Shown here piece after piece: positions 60,615 to 64,000 of a stretch of DNA of 64,000 nucleotides (its first letter is position 1; every line of letters starts with the position of its first letter). This DNA comes from CAXXFQ01 sp963674475 (GTDB lineage: Bacteria > Planctomycetota > Planctomycetia > Pirellulales > Thermoguttaceae), in the NCBI GenBank assembly GCA_963674475.2, contig CAXXFQ010000033.1, positions 1-64,000 of the forward strand. The letters are read 5' to 3'. Under the pieces are notes generated by a model. The model searched no databases, was not told the DNA's origin, and saw only the letters and a program-made list of their open reading frames with translations. Position numbers and translations under genes: made by a program.

Positions 60615-63584
60615 ATGAAAATTCGTCGTCTCATCGTCTTGCTTCCTTGTTACAGCTTGGAAGATCTGTCGCTTCGTCAAAAACCGGCCGACGCCGAGCA
60701 GTTGCTGGCCGCGTGGACGGTCGGTTATCATCCGTCGATTCTCGCGGCGGTCGGGAAGGTGCCCTGTTGGACGCAGGCCGATCATCCGGACGAGGAACCG
60801 GACCATCTCGACGGCGCGGTCGTTCTGGTTCCCCGCGAGAGTGAAAAGCGGACGCCCGAGGCTTGGTTCGAAACGGCTGAAAAGGGCGGAAGCACGTTGA
60901 TCCGTGATTTTACCGGGCTCGACGATCTGACGCCCCGGCTGTTGGAGCTGTTGGACCCGCCCGAAGCGCCGTTCCTGCCGCCGGAGCGGGTCGATCCGGA
61001 GCGGGTCGCCGATCTGCGTGCGCTCGGGATGGGGTATCTGCTTACGGAGCTTTTGACCCGGCAACTTCGCTACATGAGCAGTCTGGACGAGACCCAGTTC
61101 GACACGACGGCCCTCTGTGCGGCCGAGGCGATCCTGCGCGGCGATGCCGAGAGTGCCGCCGAACGTTTGCAGGCCGGGTTCGATCTGTTGACCGAGTCGC
61201 GAGAATACTTTTATCCGGTCGAAGGGCTTTTGTTGGACCTGACGCTGGTCGCGCGGTCGACGTTGGGTGAACCGCTCCGACGTGAATTGGCAGGGCAGGG
61301 GCCGATGAACCTGTTATTGTCGGGCGAGACGTTGGACGCCTGTGCGCAAGGTGACCCGGAGACGATGACCGCATTGCAAAAAGGGCTGGCCGACGAGCGG
61401 GTCCAAGTGATCGGCGGGGAATTTCTGGAGACCCCTTTGCCGCTGATGACACGCGAGGGGACGCTGGCCAATCTGCGGCGCGGGCTTGAGACGTTTGACC
61501 GATTGCTGAAGGTGCGACCGAAGATTTTCGGCCGACGTCGATTCGGCCTCGCGCCGTTTTTGCCCGGATTGTTGAAACAGCTCGGTTTTGAAGGCGCATT
61601 GCATATTACGATCGGCGAAGGGCGGATTCCCGAGAGTAATCAGAGCAAGATTTCGTGGGACGGTCACGGTCAGACGGCAATCGAGGCGTTGGCCCGGGTG
61701 CCGTTGGATGGGTCGAAGACGGCACCGTTTTTCCGACTGCCGGAGCGGTTGGGCGATTCGTTGGATTTCGACCACGCCTCGACGCTGGTTTTTGCCCACT
61801 GGCCGTCGATGGCCTGTCGTTGGTACGATTTGTTCAAACGGATCGACCGGTATTCGCCCTCGCTGGGGCGGTTCATCTCGGTCGAGCAGTATTTCGAAGA
61901 CACCGTCGGCTCGGGTCAATCGGCCGAATACACGGCGGACGACTATCGCTCGCCCTATCTGGAGCAAGCGGTCGACGAGGGCGTGGCCGATCCGATTTCG
62001 CGTTGGGCCCGCTATTATCGGCGCGAGGCGGCGTTGGAGACGATTCGGACGCTCGACTTTTTTGCCCAGGTCATCGACGGTGAACGAGGGTCGGGAAAAG
62101 ACTGGTCGGACGACGCCGTTGCTTTGGAATCGCTCGCTCGGACTGTCGAAGGCCGTGTCCTCGATCCGTCGGGCGAGCCGATCGACGCGCGGAAAGAGCC
62201 GGAGTCGGTCGAGTTTGATGATGAAATCGACGGGCGATTGAGCGTTTCGGCTGCCCGGCTGGCCTCGACGATCGCTCCCGAAACGAAAGGGGAAACGGCC
62301 GAGGAGACCGGCGAGGTGGGAGAACTTTGTCTCAACCCGGGCGCTTTGACGGAAAAAAAGGTACTCCTCGAAGGTTCGGGAAACGGCCCGACGGCAGACG
62401 TGCCCGCGTTCGGATTTGCATGGATCGGTTCCGATGCAACCGACCAATCGGAGGCACCGGGCCATGCTCGGAAGACCGACAAAAAAGAGAAATCGTCGGC
62501 CGGTTGGAAACGTCTGTTTGGCGCGAAGAAGATTAAGCAGGAGCCGCCGCTTGCTGAACGGGTGGTCGAAAAAGAACGGACCACCTTCCGGCTCCGCAAC
62601 GAGTTTTTCGAAGCGGCGATCGATCCGATTACCGGCGCGGTCCGAGCGATTCACGACTATACGCACCGGGCCAACCGGCTGGCCGAACAGATCGCCATGC
62701 GGTTGCCTCGGTCCCGTCGACCGGCCACCGACGATGACGACGAGGCGGCCTACACGGTCATGGCGGCCGACCGGATCGAAATCGATTCCGCCGGGCCGAA
62801 CGTTGGCCGGTTGACTATTGAAGGACGCCTGGTCGATCGACAGACGGGGACGGCCGTTGCCCGATTTGAAAAAAGACTCACGGCCCGGCGAGGGAGTCGG
62901 GTTCTCGAGATGGACGTTCAAATCACGCCCGATTGGATGCCGGAAGGAAACCCGTGGGACTCGTACTACGGGGTCCGCTTTGCGTGGGGAGATGCGACGG
63001 CCGATTTGGTCCGCGACGTCCAGCTGGCCGGAGAACCGACCGAGGCGGTCCGTTTGGAATCGGCCCATCGGGTCGAGATCCGCAGCGAAAAGTTTCAGAC
63101 GACGATCCTTCCCGGCGGCTTGCCATACCATCGGCGGTTTGGACTGCGGAAGATGGACACACTTCTGGTGGTTCCGGGAGAACGGGCCCGCCGGTTTCGG
63201 TTGGGGATCGGGATCGATCTGCCGTCATCGAGCCGGTCGGCGATGGCGTTTTTCGGACCCGAGTTGCCCGTCTTCCCGGTTGTTTGCCCCAAGAGCCAGA
63301 GTGGAGTGTTTTTCCACTTCAATCGGCGCAACGTGGTCGCGACCCGTTGGGAACCGACGGTCGAGGAAGACGGCCGTGTGAGCGGGTTTCGGGTTCGGTT
63401 ATTGGAAACCGAAGGGAAGACGACCGAGCTTGGGATCGACCCGTTTCGACCGGTCGGGTCGGCGGTACGGACTGATTTTTTAGGCATGCCGGAATCGGAG
63501 CCGTTGGCGGTGGAGAACGAGGGTGTCAAGGTCCCATTGAGGCCGTATGAGTGGGTGCAAATCGAGGCGAAGTGGGAAACCTAA
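60615..63584 (+). CDS. GH38-like glycosidase or relative, cytoplasmic
   Basis: A 989-residue protein without a signal peptide. The C-terminal ~320 residues resemble the GH38 alpha-mannosidase beta domain (FRLRNEFFEAAIDPITGAVRAIHD, GTAVARFEKRLTARRGSRVLEMDVQI, FFHFNRRNVVATRW). The N-terminal half looks like a (beta/alpha) barrel with ERVQVIGGEFLETPLPLMTREGTLANLRRG and IFGRRRFGLAPFLPGLLKQLGFEGALH. These are GH38/GH57-like patterns. The catalytic Asp expected of GH38 cannot be placed confidently. A middle stretch (about 520-660) is acidic and low complexity. It follows the metallopeptidase gene closely. Substrate unknown. Confidence 0.7.
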   Translation: MKIRRLIVLLPCYSLEDLSLRQKPADAEQLLAAWTVGYHPSILAAVGKVPCWTQADHPDEEPDHLDGAVVLVPRESEKRTPEAWFETAEKGGSTLIRDFTGLDDLTPRLLELLDPPEAPFLPPERVDPERVADLRALGMGYLLTELLTRQLRYMSSLDETQFDTTALCAAEAILRGDAESAAERLQAGFDLLTESREYFYPVEGLLLDLTLVARSTLGEPLRRELAGQGPMNLLLSGETLDACAQGDPETMTALQKGLADERVQVIGGEFLETPLPLMTREGTLANLRRGLETFDRLLKVRPKIFGRRRFGLAPFLPGLLKQLGFEGALHITIGEGRIPESNQSKISWDGHGQTAIEALARVPLDGSKTAPFFRLPERLGDSLDFDHASTLVFAHWPSMACRWYDLFKRIDRYSPSLGRFISVEQYFEDTVGSGQSAEYTADDYRSPYLEQAVDEGVADPISRWARYYRREAALETIRTLDFFAQVIDGERGSGKDWSDDAVALESLARTVEGRVLDPSGEPIDARKEPESVEFDDEIDGRLSVSAARLASTIAPETKGETAEETGEVGELCLNPGALTEKKVLLEGSGNGPTADVPAFGFAWIGSDATDQSEAPGHARKTDKKEKSSAGWKRLFGAKKIKQEPPLAERVVEKERTTFRLRNEFFEAAIDPITGAVRAIHDYTHRANRLAEQIAMRLPRSRRPATDDDDEAAYTVMAADRIEIDSAGPNVGRLTIEGRLVDRQTGTAVARFEKRLTARRGSRVLEMDVQITPDWMPEGNPWDSYYGVRFAWGDATADLVRDVQLAGEPTEAVRLESAHRVEIRSEKFQTTILPGGLPYHRRFGLRKMDTLLVVPGERARRFRLGIGIDLPSSSRSAMAFFGPELPVFPVVCPKSQSGVFFHFNRRNVVATRWEPTVEEDGRVSGFRVRLLETEGKTTELGIDPFRPVGSAVRTDFLGMPESEPLAVENEGVKVPLRPYEWVQIEAKWET

Positions 63585-63735
63585 AAATAAAGAAAAACAA
63601 AGAGAGAAAAGAAAAAAATAGAGCAATCGCGCTCCAAAAAGTTTTTGGAAAGGAGTTTGAGGAAAACCTATTTCCAAAATGGTTTTCTTCATTCCAAAAA
63701 ATACTGGCGACGGCCAAGGCCGTCGCTCTTTTTTC
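63585..63735 (+). repeat. 3'-end structured repeat, copy 2 (after the GH38-like gene)
   Basis: The order equals copy 1 at 6634: stop codon, A-rich run, GAGCAATCGCG, TCCAAAAAGTTTTTGG, then a long stem (TTTTTGGAA 63642-63650 with TTCCAAAAA 63692-63700; GAGGAAAACC 63659-63668 with GGTTTTCTTC 63681-63690). It closes with GCGACGGCC/GGCCGTCGC (63707-63726) followed by TCTTTTTTCTT, a good terminator. The stem sequence differs from copy 1, yet pairing is kept on both sides. Confidence 0.75.
63707..63735 (+). terminator. Intrinsic terminator of the GH38-like gene
   Basis: A 9-bp perfect stem GCGACGGCC/GGCCGTCGC with a short loop is followed directly by TCTTTTTTCTT. It forms the last part of repeat copy 2. 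Confidence 0.85.
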
Positions 63736-63911
63736 TTGACGCCATGAAAGCGAGAACGCGATTTTTTCACATTAACCGCAAAACCTTGCTTCGAGCAAAG
63801 TCAGGCACCTCGCATGTAGTCGCGGTTTCGCTTTAGATTGGAATTTTTGAACTGTCGCGGAAGTGGAAGGCAGAAATGGGGGAGTGACCGTTATCCAAAG
63901 GGAAATGGAGC

Positions 63912-64000
63912 GACGGCTGCGCCGTCACCAGTTTTTTTAATGAGAGGGGACATTTTGAAAATTGTCCCCTCTCAAACTCTCCCCTCAAAAACTTTTTGGA
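63912..64000 (-). repeat. 3'-end structured repeat, copy 3, inverted, cut by the window edge
   Basis: Read on the minus strand from 64000, it begins TCCAAAAAGTTTTTGAGG. It then forms a perfect stem (GAGAGGGGAC 63942-63951 with GTCCCCTCTC 63964-63973) and ends with GACGGC/GCCGTC (63912-63926). It is almost identical to copy 1 after mutS. The A-rich start would lie past the window, so a minus-strand gene probably ends just beyond it. The stretch 63736-63911 shows no gene. Confidence 0.75.

Noticed and set aside
59067..61064. Minus-strand open frame of 665 codons
   Set aside because: It spans the end of one real gene and the start of another in the antisense direction; composition is typical of a shadow.
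1..64000. tRNA, rRNA, CRISPR arrays, insertion sequences, phage genes
   Set aside because: I looked for cloverleaf ends, spaced direct repeats and transposase or integrase motifs and found none.

Overview
The window looks like chromosomal DNA of a planctomycete (Planctomycetota, probably a Pirellulales-like lineage). The evidence is a secreted TolB-propeller protein with CxxCH haem sites resembling the hydrazine-synthase alpha family, a DUF1570-type HExxH protein, secreted sugar-active enzymes (GH2, GH28, nucleoside hydrolase, SMP-30-like), very Arg-rich prepilin leaders, and moderately GC-rich DNA with TTG/GTG starts. The family-level placement is inference. I found no rRNA, tRNA, CRISPR array, transposase or integrase.

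Layout. 1-206: 3' end of panB. 295-6633: DEAD-box helicase with a long basic N-terminus, an orphan fliG, and mutS. 6985-8602: nuoA-nuoB-nuoC, overlapping, with no nuoD after them. 8646-8931: signals for a minus-strand transcript with no ORF. 9084-9896: inositol-phosphatase-like gene. 9955-17307: an IclR regulator divergent from a row of mostly secreted or catabolic genes (haem-motif propeller protein, alpha/beta hydrolase, aldo/keto reductase, SMP-30-like propeller). 18030-19553: leuA. 19766-20770: minus-strand sugar isomerase/epimerase. 21189-21505: a probable free-standing structured RNA with its own promoter and terminator. 21603-22073: minus-strand aroH. 22866-26835: a fatty-acid-type cluster (hotdog dehydratase, SDR reductase, ACP, second hotdog protein lacking the catalytic His, ketosynthase). 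27283-33915: secreted GH2, GH28 and nucleoside hydrolase. 33994-36051: minus-strand ftsH. 36424-40477: unknown gene, then xseB-ispA-dxs (isoprenoid precursor supply). 41334-58777: a type IV pilus/type II secretion-like locus (two GspE/PilB ATPases, PilT, GspF/PilC, four pseudopilins and a 1840-residue GspK-like protein). 59088-63584: DUF1570-like metallopeptidase and a GH38-like protein.

How the genes work together. The 41-59 kb locus encodes the motor, inner-membrane platform and fibre subunits of one pseudopilus machine. Secretin, PilMNO-type proteins and prepilin peptidase are absent and must be elsewhere. Every fibre subunit has a leader longer than usual, and several leaders are built from short repeats. 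The 22.8-26.8 kb cluster carries most activities of a fatty-acyl elongation cycle around a dedicated ACP. IspA and Dxs work in the same isoprenoid route. The GH2, GH28 and nucleoside hydrolase genes suggest growth on complex glycans and nucleosides.

Intergenic DNA is unusually structured. It contains a 3'-end repeat family with compensatory stem changes (after mutS and at the right edge), a paired ~120-nt inverted-repeat element, a short hairpin family, a 45-bp repeat, an 18-19 bp array that begins inside the helicase stop region, and two candidate non-coding RNAs. All assignments come from reading motifs by eye. No database search was run.
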